A DNA stretch of 36,137 bases from Geobacillus jurassicus NBRC 107829 (GCF_001544315.1 NZ_BCQG01000039.1:1-36137); one strand, 5' to 3'; shown: positions 12,000 to 20,767, numbered from the stretch's first letter. Program-made: numbers and translations. Notes: a model not told the origin generated them from the letters alone.

Positions 12000-12518
12000 T
12001 TAAATAATGAACGCCGTTTTCTGATTCGTCGTCGCTTTTTGCGCCCCGCGGGTGAACGCGGTCGTTCCCGTGCGCGCCACTTCCTTAATGCCGTACGGGC
12101 GCAATAGTTCAATCAACGCCTCGACTTTCTCCGGCTCGCCGGTCACTTGAATGACGAGGCTGTCTTTGCTTACGTCGACGATCGAGGCGCGAAACGGCTC
12201 GATGAGCGTGTAAATTTCCTGGCGGACCGCCGGAGGAGCGGCAACTTTAATGAGCGCCAGCTCGCGGGCGACGATCGCTTGGTCGGTGATGTCATTCACC
12301 TTCAACACATCAATCTGCTTGTTCAGCTGCTTAATGATTTGCTCCGCCGTCCGTTCATCGTCAACGTTGACGACGAACGTCATCCGCGAAATGCCCTCGA
12401 TTTCCGTATGCCCGACCGTAATGCTTTCGATATTGTAATGCCGCTTTGTAAACAACCCGGTAATGCGGTTTAAGACGCCGGGGCGGTTGTTGACTGTCAT
12501 CGTGATGATTCTTCGCAT
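12000..12518 (-). CDS. ilvN: Acetolactate synthase small (regulatory) subunit
   Basis: Regulatory subunit of acetohydroxyacid synthase, conferring valine feedback; 172 residues (called ilvH in B. subtilis). An N-terminal ACT domain begins [31 protein letters not shown], followed by the C-terminal ALS small-subunit domain. The ATG at 12518 follows GGGGGTGA and lies 22 bases inside the end of ilvB, so the two subunits are translationally coupled. Confidence 0.97.
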   Translation of the reverse strand: MRRIITMTVNNRPGVLNRITGLFTKRHYNIESITVGHTEIEGISRMTFVVNVDDERTAEQIIKQLNKQIDVLKVNDITDQAIVARELALIKVAAPPAVRQEIYTLIEPFRASIVDVSKDSLVIQVTGEPEKVEALIELLRPYGIKEVARTGTTAFTRGAQKATTNQKTAFII

Positions 12519-14236
12519 GCTTTCACCCCCACCATTTCATGAAGCCCTTTGCCGGGCGCCACCATCGGATAGACGTTCTCGTCGGCGCGGACATGGAAAT
12601 CAAGCAGCACCGGCCCATCCATCGCAAACGCTTGTTTTAACACTTCGGCCGCTTCCGCCTCCGTCTTCGCCCGCAGACCTGGCATCCCGTATGCTTCGGC
12701 AAGCTTGACGAAATCCGGCTGGTTCGGAATGAGCGAATGGGAGTACCGTTTGTCATAGAACAGCTCCTGCCATTGCCGCACCATGCCGAGCGCCTGGTTG
12801 TTGACGATGACGATTTTGATCGGCAGCCGTAGCTCCTGGATGACCGACAGTTCTTGGAACGTCATTTGGAAGCCGCCGTCGCCGACGATCGAAACGACCG
12901 TAGCGCTCCGGTCGGCGAGCTGGGCGCCGATCGCTGCCGGAAGCCCGAAGCCCATCGTGCCGAGCCCCCCGGACGTCACCCACCGGTGCGGCCGGTTGAA
13001 CTTGTAATATTGCGCCGCCCACATTTGATGCTGGCCGACGTCCGTCGTCACGATCGCCTCGCCGTTTGTCATTTCATAGATCATCTCGATCAGTTTTTGC
13101 GGTTTGATCGTGCCGGCTTCCGGCTCATAATGGAGCGGGAAGCGCCGCTTCCATTCATCAAGCTGCGCGAGCCACGCCGCGGTGTCCGCCGGCTTGCCTT
13201 GCTGGGCGATCAGCTCTTGCAAGGCGGCTTTTGCATCGCTGACGATTGGAATTTTCGTCGGCACGTTTTTGCCGATTTCCGCCGGATCGATGTCGATATG
13301 GGCGACGGTCGCTTTCGGCGCGAAATATTTTAAATTGCCGGTGACCCGGTCATCGAAGCGGGCGCCGATGTTGATGAGCAAATCGCATTCACACAGCGCC
13401 ATATTCGCCGTATACGTACCGTGCATGCCGGCCATGCCTAAAAACAGCGGATGGTCGGCCGGGAAACCGCCAAGGCCAAGGAGCGTATGAATGACCGGAA
13501 TGTTTTGCTGTTCGGCGTATTGCCGCAATTCATTGGACGCATTGGCGTGCAAGATGCCAGCGCCGGCTAAAATGACCGGCCGCTTTGATTGGCTGACCGC
13601 CTCGACAAGCCGGCGGATTTGCCAATGGTTCGGCTGCGTCGTCGGCTGATAGCCAGGCAAATGAACGTCTTGATCGTAATCAAACTCCCCTTCGGCCGTC
13701 GTAATGTCTTTTGGAATATCGATCAACACCGGTCCGGGGCGCCCGGTCGTCGCAATGTGAAACGCCTCTTTAATGATTCTCGGCAGCTCGCTGATGTCGC
13801 GCACTTGGTAGTTGTGTTTCGTAATCGGCATCGTAATGCCGACAACGTCCGCCTCCTGAAACGCATCCGAGCCGATGACGCTCGTGGCCACTTGCCCGGT
13901 AAAGACGACGAGCGGCAGCGAATCCATCATCGCGTCGGTCAACCCGGTGACGATGTTGGTCGCTCCCGGGCCGGAGGTGGCGATGACGACCCCTGGTTTT
14001 CCAGAAATGCGCGCATATCCTTCCGCCGCATGGATGGCCCCTTGCTCATGCCGCGTCAGCACGTGGAACACGCCGGCTTTATACAACTCGTCATACAGCG
14101 GGAGCACCGCCCCCCCCGGATAGCCGAAGATGACTTCGACTTTTTCTTCCTTGAGCGCTTCAATGAGCATCAGCGACCCGCTCATTCTCGCCTTCGTCCT
14201 CGCTTTTTCTTGTTCCTCGACTTTCATTTTTGTCAT
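12497..14236 (-). CDS. ilvB: Acetolactate synthase large (catalytic) subunit
   Basis: ThDP/FAD-dependent acetohydroxyacid synthase, first common step of the branched-chain pathway. 579 residues. Visible are the catalytic Glu region [18 protein letters not shown], the FAD-domain [13 protein letters not shown], and the ThDP motif [12 protein letters not shown] ending in VNN. The chosen start at 14236 has GGAGG seven bases upstream. The open frame runs 21 codons further, into the T-box terminator region, and that extension is not expected to be translated. First gene behind the T-box leader. Confidence 0.97.
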   Translation of the reverse strand: MTKMKVEEQEKARTKARMSGSLMLIEALKEEKVEVIFGYPGGAVLPLYDELYKAGVFHVLTRHEQGAIHAAEGYARISGKPGVVIATSGPGATNIVTGLTDAMMDSLPLVVFTGQVATSVIGSDAFQEADVVGITMPITKHNYQVRDISELPRIIKEAFHIATTGRPGPVLIDIPKDITTAEGEFDYDQDVHLPGYQPTTQPNHWQIRRLVEAVSQSKRPVILAGAGILHANASNELRQYAEQQNIPVIHTLLGLGGFPADHPLFLGMAGMHGTYTANMALCECDLLINIGARFDDRVTGNLKYFAPKATVAHIDIDPAEIGKNVPTKIPIVSDAKAALQELIAQQGKPADTAAWLAQLDEWKRRFPLHYEPEAGTIKPQKLIEMIYEMTNGEAIVTTDVGQHQMWAAQYYKFNRPHRWVTSGGLGTMGFGLPAAIGAQLADRSATVVSIVGDGGFQMTFQELSVIQELRLPIKIVIVNNQALGMVRQWQELFYDKRYSHSLIPNQPDFVKLAEAYGMPGLRAKTEAEAAEVLKQAFAMDGPVLLDFHVRADENVYPMVAPGKGLHEMVGVKACEESSR

Positions 14237-14268
14237 CGTCGATCCTCCCTGTGATTTGTCATCCATAT

Positions 14269-14570
14269 AAAAAACCTTTCCGCCCACGATGGCTGTCATT
14301 TCCAGCCAAAGGGGCGAAAAGGTTTCCTTTCCGCGGTACCACCCTTCTTCACGGCCGTGACGGCCGCCTCAGGAGCGGCCAGCCGAAGCCGGCCGCTCAT
14401 TTTGGTAACGAGTGAAGCGCGCGTCTCCACTCGTCCAGCCCTACTAGCCGTCCGGCGTTCAGGCTGGCGCTCAGAGGTGAGTTCATCAAGCGGCAACATC
14501 ACCGGTTCGCAGCTCCCCCGGCTCTCTGTGGATGTTGACCCCGCTGACTACTTATCCTCGTCAACGCTTT
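14269..14570 (-). promoter_or_regulatory. Leucine-specific T-box riboswitch of the ilv-leu operon
   Basis: This leader fills the 359-base gap between ilvE and ilvB. The T-box bulge sequence AGGGTGGTACCGCG lies at 14346-14332. Upstream are Stem I hallmarks: GATAAGTAG, AGAGAGCCGG, and GAACTCACC followed by CTGAG. The specifier triplet there is CTC (14481-14479) followed by A, a leucine codon. The terminator alternative is a 14-bp stem (AAACCTTTTCGCCC with GGGCGGAAAGGTTT, 14325-14312 and 14285-14272) ending in a T-run at about 14274-14269. Uncharged tRNA-Leu would favour read-through into ilvB. Confidence 0.93.
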
Positions 14571-14595
14571 TTCGCTATCCACTTGTCATGGACGA

Positions 14596-15495
14596 TCAAC
14601 CGACATTGGCGTTCGTCGGATACACCTTTACTCCTTCGACGACCACGCGGCGGCGAAATTCTTCAAGCAACCGCTTGGTATGCGGTCCCGGCGTCCCGTC
14701 GCCGATCGTCCGGCCATCGACTTTAATGACCGAAATGACTTCGGCCGCCGTCCCCGTCAAAAACACTTCATCCGCGACATAGACATCATGGCGGGTAAAC
14801 GGCTCCTCTTTCACCGTATAGCCGAGATCCTCCGCGATTTCGATGATCGCTTGACGCGTAATGCCTTCAAGCGCCCCGACATACCCAGGCGGTGTGTAAA
14901 TGACGCCGTTTTTGATGATGAAAACATTGTCTCCCGAACCTTCCGCGACATAGCCTTGATCGTTTAAGATCAGCGCTTCGCTTACGTTCGCCAAATGCGC
15001 CTCGATTTTGACAAGCACATTGTTTAGGTAGTTGAGCGATTTGACTTTCGGGCTCAGCACATCAGAGCGGTTGCGGCGCGTCGCCACTGTCACCACTTCG
15101 ATGCCGGTTTCATATAAATGTTTCGGGAAGAGCGCGAGCGGCTCGACGATAATCACGATTTGCGGCGTTTTGCATTTGTACGGATCCAGTCCTAAATCGC
15201 CGACCCCGCGCGAAACGACCAGGCGGATGTATGCATCTTGATAGCCGTTGCGGCGGATCGTTTCGAGCACGTGGCCAATCATTTCTTCCTTCGTGTACGG
15301 AATGTCGAGCAAAATCGACTTCGCTGAATTGTATAGCCGATCTATATGTTCTTCGAGGCGGAATACGTTGCCGCTATAGACGCGAATGCCTTCAAATACC
15401 CCGTCGCCATACAAAAATCCATGGTCATACACGGAAATTTTGGCGTTTTCTTTTGTCACAAATTCTCCGTTTAAAAAGATCCATTGTTCGCCCAC
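14596..15495 (-). CDS. ilvE: Branched-chain amino-acid aminotransferase (class IV)
   Basis: PLP-dependent transaminase, last step of valine, leucine and isoleucine synthesis. 299 residues, with the class IV pattern: YDHGFLYGDGVFEG near the N-terminus, the PLP-lysine segment VKSLNYLNNVLVK, ILNDQGYVAEGSGDNVF, and TGTAAEVISV. D-amino-acid transaminase is a related fold, but context and sequence fit IlvE. Start is a GTG at 15495 with GAGGGG upstream. It is outside the T-box, so its expression is likely set by its own promoter. Confidence 0.93.
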   Translation of the reverse strand: MGEQWIFLNGEFVTKENAKISVYDHGFLYGDGVFEGIRVYSGNVFRLEEHIDRLYNSAKSILLDIPYTKEEMIGHVLETIRRNGYQDAYIRLVVSRGVGDLGLDPYKCKTPQIVIIVEPLALFPKHLYETGIEVVTVATRRNRSDVLSPKVKSLNYLNNVLVKIEAHLANVSEALILNDQGYVAEGSGDNVFIIKNGVIYTPPGYVGALEGITRQAIIEIAEDLGYTVKEEPFTRHDVYVADEVFLTGTAAEVISVIKVDGRTIGDGTPGPHTKRLLEEFRRRVVVEGVKVYPTNANVG

Positions 15496-15580
15496 TTCGG
15501 TTCCCCTCTTCCTTGATCAGTCAGCAGTTGCTTTGAACGGCTCGATCATTGTATTGAGTCGTTTCTCTTATTTGAAAATT

Positions 15581-15609
15581 ATAATAATCCGAAACCTTTG
15601 CGCCGTCAA
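15581..15609 (-). promoter_or_regulatory. Sigma-A promoter of ilvE
   Basis: Minus strand -35 TTGACG (15609-15604), 17-base spacer, -10 TATTAT (15586-15581), about 90 bases upstream of the ilvE GTG. The -35 and -10 are flanked by two partial CodY-box matches. Confidence 0.7.
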
Positions 15610-15612
15610 TAA

Positions 15613-15627
15613 CGTTTTTTGAAAATT
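15613..15627 (-). promoter_or_regulatory. CodY-like box upstream of the ilvE -35
   Basis: AATTTTCAAAAAACG on the minus strand matches 12 of 15 positions of the CodY consensus AATTTTCWGAAAATT. A weaker copy (11 of 15) lies over the start side of the promoter at 15580-15566. CodY represses branched-chain amino-acid genes in B. subtilis, so the site is plausible here, but the match is imperfect. Confidence 0.4.
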
Positions 15628-15644
15628 CCGATTGGTCAAACTAT

Positions 15645-15794
15645 TTGAATGCGCTTACATTATGATAGAATCAAGGTTTTGCCGATATAAAAAAATTTTT
15701 TCTTTCTTTGCCGTCTCATAGAAAACGCGCCCTTGAGCGCAGTTCGCTCCTCATTCGATATGAACATAACGGGCTCAAGGCGCGCTCATTTTTC
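15645..15794 (+). ncRNA. Candidate small RNA transcription unit
   Basis: Plus strand -35 TTGAAT (15645-15650), 15-base spacer, extended -10 TATGA-TAGAAT (15661-15671). About 55 bases downstream a 12-bp stem with one bulge (CGCGCCCTTGAGC with GCTCAAGGCGCG, 15726-15738 and 15773-15784) is followed by TCATTTTTC, like an intrinsic terminator. Together these would give a transcript of about 115 nt divergent from ilvE. Purely predicted; no RNA family is recognised. Confidence 0.3.
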
Positions 15795-15873
15795 TGATAG
15801 AAAAGATCCGTAAGCAACGTTCGCTTCTCACTCGGACATGAAAATGACGAATCAAAACGATGCGCCTTTTTCC
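15715..15873. repeat. Diverged tandem repeat, about 78-base unit
   Basis: Copy 1 (about 15715-15793) and copy 2 (about 15794-15873) align along their length: ATAGAAAA, GTTCGCTCCTCATTCG versus GTTCGCTTCTCACTCG, ATATGAACATAACG versus ACATGAAAATGACG, and GCGC followed by a T-run. The offset between matching blocks is 77-79 bases. Only copy 1 keeps the inverted repeat. Confidence 0.55.
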
Positions 15874-15987
15874 ACTTCATCTCCCCAAAACGAAAAAAGG
15901 CGGCCCAAACACAGGCCCCCTTTCCAAACACGCTATATGGCACTTCCATTTTGAAAGCGAACCTGTTGAAGCGGCCTTGCTTACCGT

Positions 15988-16013
15988 AAAAAAGCCGGCG
16001 GTTTTGCCGGCTT
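15988..16013 (-). terminator. ysnB terminator
   Basis: Stem AAGCCGGC with GCCGGCTT (8 bp, loop of 6), followed on the minus strand by six T residues. The upstream arm overlaps the ysnB stop codon. Confidence 0.88.
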
Positions 16014-16518
16014 AGATAGAAAACGTTTGTTCCATTTTGAGAATAGGCTGTCCATCCACTTCATAAAACTGGACGTGCGCCCGTCCGCTGTCGACCGTCA
16101 GCACCGCGTACGTTTTTTCTTTTCTTCCCCGCGGCAAGGCGATGCTGCCGGGATTGATGAACAGCAACCCATCGATTTGTTCAGCACCGGCCAAATGCGA
16201 GTGGCCGAAACAAACGACGTGAGCCCCTGTTTCTTGTGCGCGATAGGATAAACGCAAAAGCGACGTTTTCACCCCGTATAAATGGCCGTGGGTGACAAAC
16301 AACCGAACGCCGCCCACCTCTTCGATGCGCTCAGCAGGAAACGCGGCGAAATCGCAGTTGCCGCGTACGACGGCAAACGGGGCAATCTCGTCCGCCCCCA
16401 CCTCCAACTCCGAGTCGCCGCAATGGATAAACAAATCCGCTTCATGGCGATGACGGTTGACAATTGCAGCAAGTTCGGCAGTCAGCCCATGGCTGTCGCT
16501 CACAATCACCGCCTTCAT
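16012..16518 (-). CDS. ysnB: YfcE/MJ0936-type metallophosphoesterase YsnB
   Basis: Predicted cytoplasmic phosphodiesterase of 168 residues. The calcineurin-like metal motifs are all present in order: SDSHG (Asp8, His10), HCGDSE, RGNCD, FVTHGH and CFGHSH. The natural substrate is not known for this family. The start ATG at 16518 overlaps the rdgB stop as ATGA, so the two are translationally coupled; the 12 codons in frame upstream lie inside rdgB. Last gene of the rph-rdgB-ysnB unit, as in B. subtilis. Confidence 0.92.
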   Translation of the reverse strand: MKAVIVSDSHGLTAELAAIVNRHRHEADLFIHCGDSELEVGADEIAPFAVVRGNCDFAAFPAERIEEVGGVRLFVTHGHLYGVKTSLLRLSYRAQETGAHVVCFGHSHLAGAEQIDGLLFINPGSIALPRGRKEKTYAVLTVDSGRAHVQFYEVDGQPILKMEQTFSI

Positions 16519-17129
16519 TCCGTCCGCCCCTTTCCACCGACGATCTCCTCCCACTGCTCATCGAGCTTCGTCAGCGCCTTGGCGCGATGACTGATTTGAT
16601 TTTTTTCCTCGGGCGCAAGCTCCGCCATCGTTTTTCCCCGCTCCGGAAGGTAAAAAACCGGATCATAGCCAAAGCCCCCCTCCCCACGCGGCGCTTCGGC
16701 GATATAACCATCGCATGTCGCTTCGACAACGGCGGTCGGCCGCCCTGGGATCGCGACGGCGAGCGCACAATGAAAACGAGCCGTGCGCTGCTCCATCGGC
16801 ACCCCGTCAAGCTCGCGAAGCAGCTTGGCGATGTTGCGTGCATCGTTTTTATCTTCCCCGGCATAACGGGCCGAATGAACGCCCGGCCGGCCGCCGAGCG
16901 CATCGACCACGAGCCCGGAATCATCGGCGATCACCGGCCGCTTTAGACGCCGCGACGCCGCTTCTGCTTTGAGCACGGCATTTTCCGCAAACGTGCTTCC
17001 CGTTTCTGCGACATCCGGAGCGTCCGGAAAGTCAAGCAGCGATTTCACTTCGACGCCCCGCTTGGCAAACAAAGCGGCGAACTCGCGCACTTTGCCAGCG
17101 TTTTTGGTCGCGATGACAATCTCCTTCAC
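16515..17129 (-). CDS. rdgB: dITP/XTP pyrophosphatase (RdgB/HAM1 family, YsnA)
   Basis: House-cleaning NTPase that hydrolyses non-canonical purine nucleoside triphosphates. 204 residues. Signatures: [12 protein letters not shown] at the N-terminus, [36 protein letters not shown], and [13 protein letters not shown]. The start is a GTG at 17129 sharing GTGA with the rph stop, behind GAGGAGG. The open frame extends 17 codons into rph, but the GTG has the ribosome site and the family N-terminus ([10 protein letters not shown]). Confidence 0.95.
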   Translation of the reverse strand: MKEIVIATKNAGKVREFAALFAKRGVEVKSLLDFPDAPDVAETGSTFAENAVLKAEAASRRLKRPVIADDSGLVVDALGGRPGVHSARYAGEDKNDARNIAKLLRELDGVPMEQRTARFHCALAVAIPGRPTAVVEATCDGYIAEAPRGEGGFGYDPVFYLPERGKTMAELAPEEKNQISHRAKALTKLDEQWEEIVGGKGRTE

Positions 17130-17896
17130 TCTGTGTCCTCCTCTGCCGCTTCTTTTTTTTCGCCGATGCGCGCCGCCCACTCGCCCAATGCGCGGCGCTG
17201 AACGGCGATGAGCTGCTCGATGCCTATTTGCGCCGCTTCAAGCAATTCATCGAGCTCGGCGCGTGAAAAAACCGCTTCCTCTCCGGTCCCTTGAATCTCA
17301 ACAAATTGACCGGCTCCGGTCATGACGACGTTCATATCCACTTTCGCCCGCGCATCCTCGTTGTAATCTAAATCAAGAATCACCCCATGCTCCGGATCGA
17401 TGCCGACCGAGGTAGCGGCGAGAAAATCGCGGATCGGAAGCGCCTCGAGCCTCCCTTCTTCCACCAGTTTGGCAAGCGCCAACACAAGCGCCACATACGC
17501 ACCGGTGATCGACGCCGTCCGCGTTCCGCCATCCGCCTGAATGACGTCGCAATCGATCCAAATGGTCCGCTCACCAAGCTGTTCAAGATCAACAACCGAG
17601 CGAAGCGCACGGCCGATTAAGCGCTGAATTTCCATCGTCCGCCCCGACACTTTTCCTTTGCTCGCTTCCCTCACATTCCGCTGCTCTGTCGCCCGCGGCA
17701 GCATCCCATATTCGGCCGTAATCCATCCTTTGCCGCCGCCGCGCATAAACGACGGCACTTTCTCTTCGACCGTCGCCGTGCAAATGACTTTCGTGTCGCC
17801 GACTTCAATGAGCACCGACCCTTCAGCGTGCTTCATGTAATGCGGGTGTATATGTACAGGGCGCAGCTCGCAACTGCTTCGTCCGTCCGCTCTCAT
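17126..17896 (-). CDS. rph: Ribonuclease PH
   Basis: Phosphorolytic 3'-exoribonuclease for tRNA 3'-end maturation; 256 residues. Family blocks are intact: [38 protein letters not shown], the RNA/phosphate-binding [21 protein letters not shown], and [24 protein letters not shown]. The start is ambiguous: TTG at 17899 or ATG at 17896, both behind GGAGG; ATG gives the expected MR-DGR N-terminus. A Spo0A-box-like sequence lies about 75 bases upstream. Confidence 0.96.
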   Translation of the reverse strand: MRADGRSSCELRPVHIHPHYMKHAEGSVLIEVGDTKVICTATVEEKVPSFMRGGGKGWITAEYGMLPRATEQRNVREASKGKVSGRTMEIQRLIGRALRSVVDLEQLGERTIWIDCDVIQADGGTRTASITGAYVALVLALAKLVEEGRLEALPIRDFLAATSVGIDPEHGVILDLDYNEDARAKVDMNVVMTGAGQFVEIQGTGEEAVFSRAELDELLEAAQIGIEQLIAVQRRALGEWAARIGEKKEAAEEDTE

Positions 17897-17967
17897 CAAC
17901 TGAGTCCTCCCTCTAGAAATGTTGATCTATCAAGGCTTTTCGGCCTCTCAGGGGTGTCCAAAAAATA

Positions 17968-17980
17968 TTTTTCGACAAAA
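17968..17980 (-). promoter_or_regulatory. Spo0A box-like site upstream of rph
   Basis: TTTTGTCGAAAAA on the minus strand contains a full TGTCGAA core, the known 0A-box consensus. It lies about 75 bases upstream of the rph start, with no convincing -10/-35 pair identified around it. A chance occurrence is possible. Confidence 0.35.
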
Positions 17981-18255
17981 TCCCTTACATCCTTTTTCAG
18001 TTTTGTGGATATCTTACAGACCTAGGGTGCGCTTCGCGGCCACGGCTGGTTATATTTCCCTGCCGCGGGGGGGGAAGCATATTCGATGCACCCTTTGGAT
18101 CTCCGCGTCGCTGATGAGGACGAACCCTCCCATGTCTCCGGGCGTCTTCGCGCCAACATTCCCTCGTTCGGTCTCGTCATCAGGCGGAGGCCGGCCAAGC
18201 TCCTTTTCTCCATCTTCAACGGAATGCCAGACGCCGCATTTCTTTCCGCCTAGCG

Positions 18256-18292
18256 AAAAAAAGAAAGAGGCGGAATACGTTTCCACCTCTTT
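18256..18292 (-). terminator. gerM terminator
   Basis: Stem AAAGAGG with CCTCTTT, one mismatch, then GGAA with TTCC around a 5-base loop. On the minus strand it is followed by CTTTTTTT. It begins about 50 bases after the gerM stop. Confidence 0.88.
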
Positions 18293-18340
18293 GTTATACC
18301 ATAACGTCCTATTCGTTTCCAGCCTGTCAGCACCAACCGG

Positions 18341-19414
18341 TTAAAATGTCCCGGTATTGACGTTTTGCGGCCGAGCGACCGGTTTGGTGAGCGGCTTGCC
18401 GTCTTCCGTGACAAGATTGGCTTTGCCATTGACTGTGATCGCCACGCTTTCGACTCCTTTTTGCTCAGTGAGCGACAAAACGAGGGAATTCAACACGACG
18501 TCGGAAATGACATTTTTCTTGTTGCTTCCATAAATGCCTTCGTTAAAGTTGAGCGTCACTTTGCCATCCTCATATTTCGGGGCATCGACAAGCTTCGCGT
18601 CCGGCTGAAAGACGCCGACAAGCCCGCTCCCTTGCTCTGGTCCTTGAATCAGTTCGTTGACGGCCGCGGCAATATCATCTTTCTCCTTATTGGACACACG
18701 CCGTGTCACCGGCACATAGTATGTGCTGTTCCCTTGTTGGGCGACAAAATAAACGGTGACTGGATGCGTATTCGTAATGTCTGGCACGCCGCTCGCTTCC
18801 ATATTGATGCCGTCGGCGCGGCTTACCCCATCTTGAATCGGTGTTTTATTGACCGGCATCACGTTTTGATCGTAGCCGTTGATGCGGATTTTGACGCGCT
18901 TGATATTGTCAAATTGCGTCAACGTCCACGTAATGGACTGCAAAATTCGTTTTTCGTCCTCCGGCTTATAGTTTTTAAATTCCGGAGAAAAGTCGGCGAT
19001 CAACGTTCCGTCTTTTTCCAATTTTGTGCCAAGCACCGTCGTTCCGGCCGGAATGACCGCGCGGAAGCCGTTCGGCAACATTTCTGACACAGGTCCGTCT
19101 TCAACCAAATATTCGAGTACTTGTTTCGCCACGGCCTGCGTTTTCGGCAATTCCACTGTTTGCGGCACGACAAAGCCGTTTTTGTCAATCAAGTACAGCT
19201 CTCTTTTCACCGTCTCGGTGGCCTTCGCTTTCTCCTTCTCTTCCTTTTGGCTTTCCGTCGCTTCCTGAAGCGCTTGGCCGTCTTTGACATAACTCGTCTC
19301 TTGCGGCGGATCGATCTCCTTCACCGCCTCATCTCGCCCAAACAAACCGCAGCCGCCAAGCAACAACAGCGAGGCGAGCAGCGGCGCCGCCCATATGTGA
19401 GTCGTCCGTTTCAT
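18341..19414 (-). CDS. gerM: Spore germination/sporulation lipoprotein GerM
   Basis: Secreted lipoprotein of 357 residues. The N-terminal signal ends in the lipobox LLGGC with the lipid-attachment Cys at residue 22. Two GerMN domains follow, roughly 70-185 (pattern LYLIDKNGFVVPQ ... AVAKQVLEYLVEDGPVSEMLPNGFRAVIPAGT) and 215-330 (VYFVAQQGNSTYYVPVTRRV ... AAVNELIQGPEQGSGLVGVF). GerM is needed for sporulation and germination in B. subtilis. The ATG at 19414 follows GGAGGG. Upstream, TATACAT resembles a sigma-E -10, but no confident -35 was found. Order racE-gerM-rph is conserved. Confidence 0.94.
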   Translation of the reverse strand: MKRTTHIWAAPLLASLLLLGGCGLFGRDEAVKEIDPPQETSYVKDGQALQEATESQKEEKEKAKATETVKRELYLIDKNGFVVPQTVELPKTQAVAKQVLEYLVEDGPVSEMLPNGFRAVIPAGTTVLGTKLEKDGTLIADFSPEFKNYKPEDEKRILQSITWTLTQFDNIKRVKIRINGYDQNVMPVNKTPIQDGVSRADGINMEASGVPDITNTHPVTVYFVAQQGNSTYYVPVTRRVSNKEKDDIAAAVNELIQGPEQGSGLVGVFQPDAKLVDAPKYEDGKVTLNFNEGIYGSNKKNVISDVVLNSLVLSLTEQKGVESVAITVNGKANLVTEDGKPLTKPVARPQNVNTGTF

Positions 19415-19477
19415 TGACGTTCCCTCCTACTCGTAGTTTGTACTACTATGTATACGAGCCGTTTTCCAAAATAGAAT

Positions 19478-19514
19478 AAAAAAAATCCTTTAGCGCATGG
19501 ACGCTAAAGGATTT
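19478..19514 (-). terminator. racE terminator
   Basis: A 13-bp perfect stem (AAATCCTTTAGCG with CGCTAAAGGATTT, loop of 6), followed by eight T on the minus strand, starting five bases after the racE stop. Confidence 0.95.
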
Positions 19515-19519
19515 GTTGG

Positions 19520-20314
19520 TTACAGCCGAATCGCTTCGACCGTGCCGATCGGCTTGCCAAACCACTTCCCGGAAATCTTTTCAAACAGCTCTTTCGGCCC
19601 AGTCGTGAAAAACAAATGCTCCGGTTCGCGCTCGCCGGTGTAAAGGAGCTGGCTGTGATGCAAAATCGCGCTCACTTCACGAGCTGTCTCACCGCCTGAG
19701 CAAATGAGCTTCACGCGTTTGCCCATATACGTGCGAATGAGCGGCGCGAGCAACGGATAATGCGTGCAACCTAAAATCAGCACATCGATCGGCAGCGGTC
19801 GGAGCGGAGCGAGAGATTCGGCGACGATCGCCATCGCCTCCTGCCCTTCAAAGTCGCCGCTTTCCACCAGCGGAACGAATTTCGGACAGGCCAAGCTCTC
19901 GACTTGGACGCGCGGATTGATTGATTGAAGCGCCTTTTCATACGCCCGGCTTCGGATCGTGCCAATCGTGCCGATGACGCCGATGTGCCCGCGCCTAGTC
20001 GCTTTCAGGGCGGCGCGAGCGCCGGGATGAATAACGCCAAGCACAGGAATGTCAAGCTTCGCCCGCACGTCGTCAAGCGCGACCGCCGTCGCGGTGTTGC
20101 AGGCGATAACAAGCATTTTCAAGGGATATTGCCGCAAGTAATCAATCATTTGCCACGTAAATCGACGGACTTCTTCCACCGGCCGCGGCCCGTACGGGCA
20201 ACGGGCGGTGTCGCCTAAGTAAATAATTTGTTCTTTCGGCAGCTGCCTCATAATTTCTTTGGCGACGGTCAAACCGCCGACTCCTGAGTCAATGACACCA
20301 ATTGCTCTTTCCAA
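19520..20314 (-). CDS. racE: Glutamate racemase
   Basis: Makes D-glutamate for peptidoglycan; 264 residues. The two catalytic cysteines are in ACNTATA and [24 protein letters not shown] and [14 protein letters not shown] complete the active site. The start is TTG at 20314, preceded by GAGG seven bases upstream; this ribosome site overlaps the ysmB stop, and the genes are nine bases apart. The equivalent enzyme in other bacteria is called murI. Confidence 0.96.
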   Translation of the reverse strand: MERAIGVIDSGVGGLTVAKEIMRQLPKEQIIYLGDTARCPYGPRPVEEVRRFTWQMIDYLRQYPLKMLVIACNTATAVALDDVRAKLDIPVLGVIHPGARAALKATRRGHIGVIGTIGTIRSRAYEKALQSINPRVQVESLACPKFVPLVESGDFEGQEAMAIVAESLAPLRPLPIDVLILGCTHYPLLAPLIRTYMGKRVKLICSGGETAREVSAILHHSQLLYTGEREPEHLFFTTGPKELFEKISGKWFGKPIGTVEAIRL

Positions 20315-20323
20315 GTGATCGCC

Positions 20324-20767
20324 TCATTCTTTCGTCATTTCTTGATGCAATTTGCGCAAACAACGCTCAAAGACGACGATTTCCTCGTCTGAAAAGCTTT
20401 CCAGCACATTGGCTAGATCGCGCTGGCGTTTCTCAATCACTTCTTCGATAATGCGCTCCCCTTTTTCAAGAAGGCGAATGCGGACGACGCGGCGGTCGTG
20501 TTCATCGCGGACTCTGGCGACAAGTCCGTTCCGCTCCATGCGGTCGACCAAGTCGGTCGTCGTGCTGCACGCCAAATACATTTTGTTCGATAACTCGCCG
20601 ACCGTCAAGTCCCCTTCTTCAAGCAGCCACTGCAGGGCGACAAATTGCGGTGGGGTGATCGGATAGTTGGTTAAAATTTCACGGCCGCGCTGTTTCAAAT
20701 TTGCGGCGATATAGCGAAGCAATTTTTCCAACTCGGCGACCGTTCTTTCATTCATCGCAGACGGCAT
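20324..20767 (-). CDS. ysmB: MarR-family transcriptional regulator YsmB
   Basis: 147-residue winged-helix regulator. MarR signature: ITPPQFVALQWLLEEGDLTVGELSNKMYLACSTTTDLVDRMERNGLVARVRDEHDRRVVRIRLLEKG, with the DxRxxxv wing Arg residues present. Ligand and targets are unknown. The ATG at 20767 follows AAGGAGA. It has its own sigma-A promoter and is nine bases from racE, as in B. subtilis, so it probably leads a ysmB-racE unit. Confidence 0.93.
   Translation of the reverse strand: MPSAMNERTVAELEKLLRYIAANLKQRGREILTNYPITPPQFVALQWLLEEGDLTVGELSNKMYLACSTTTDLVDRMERNGLVARVRDEHDRRVVRIRLLEKGERIIEEVIEKRQRDLANVLESFSDEEIVVFERCLRKLHQEMTKE

Larger units (their letters stand above)
15496..16011. other. 516-base intergenic region between ysnB and ilvE
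   Basis: No convincing gene. From left to right as numbered it holds the ilvE promoter with CodY-like flanks (15566-15627), a plus-strand promoter-like sequence (15645-15671), a long hairpin (15726-15785) inside a diverged tandem repeat of about 78 bases (15715-15873), and the ysnB terminator (15988-16013). A 77-codon minus-strand frame (15716-15949) lacks a ribosome site and any recognisable family. Confidence 0.7.
17897..18340. other. 444-base structured gap between rph and gerM
   Basis: No gene could be supported. The part next to gerM holds its terminator (18256-18292). The middle (about 18022-18195) is rich in inverted repeats: AGGGTGC/GCACCCT (18024-18030, 18087-18093), CGCGG/CCGCG nested inside, and CTGATGA/TCATCAG bracketing a further block. 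It also carries a run of eight G. Two overlapping minus-strand frames of 78 and 65 codons (18050-18286, 18022-18219) switch at that G-run. The part next to rph holds a 0A-box-like site. Confidence 0.6.

Noticed and set aside
15496-15610. A second T-box upstream of ilvE
   Set aside because: No GGGTGGNACCGCG-type sequence or Stem I landmarks occur in the ilvE leader.
15716-15949. 77-codon minus-strand frame in the ilvE-ysnB gap
   Set aside because: No ribosome site, no family; it covers the tandem repeat whose unit length is not consistently a multiple of three.
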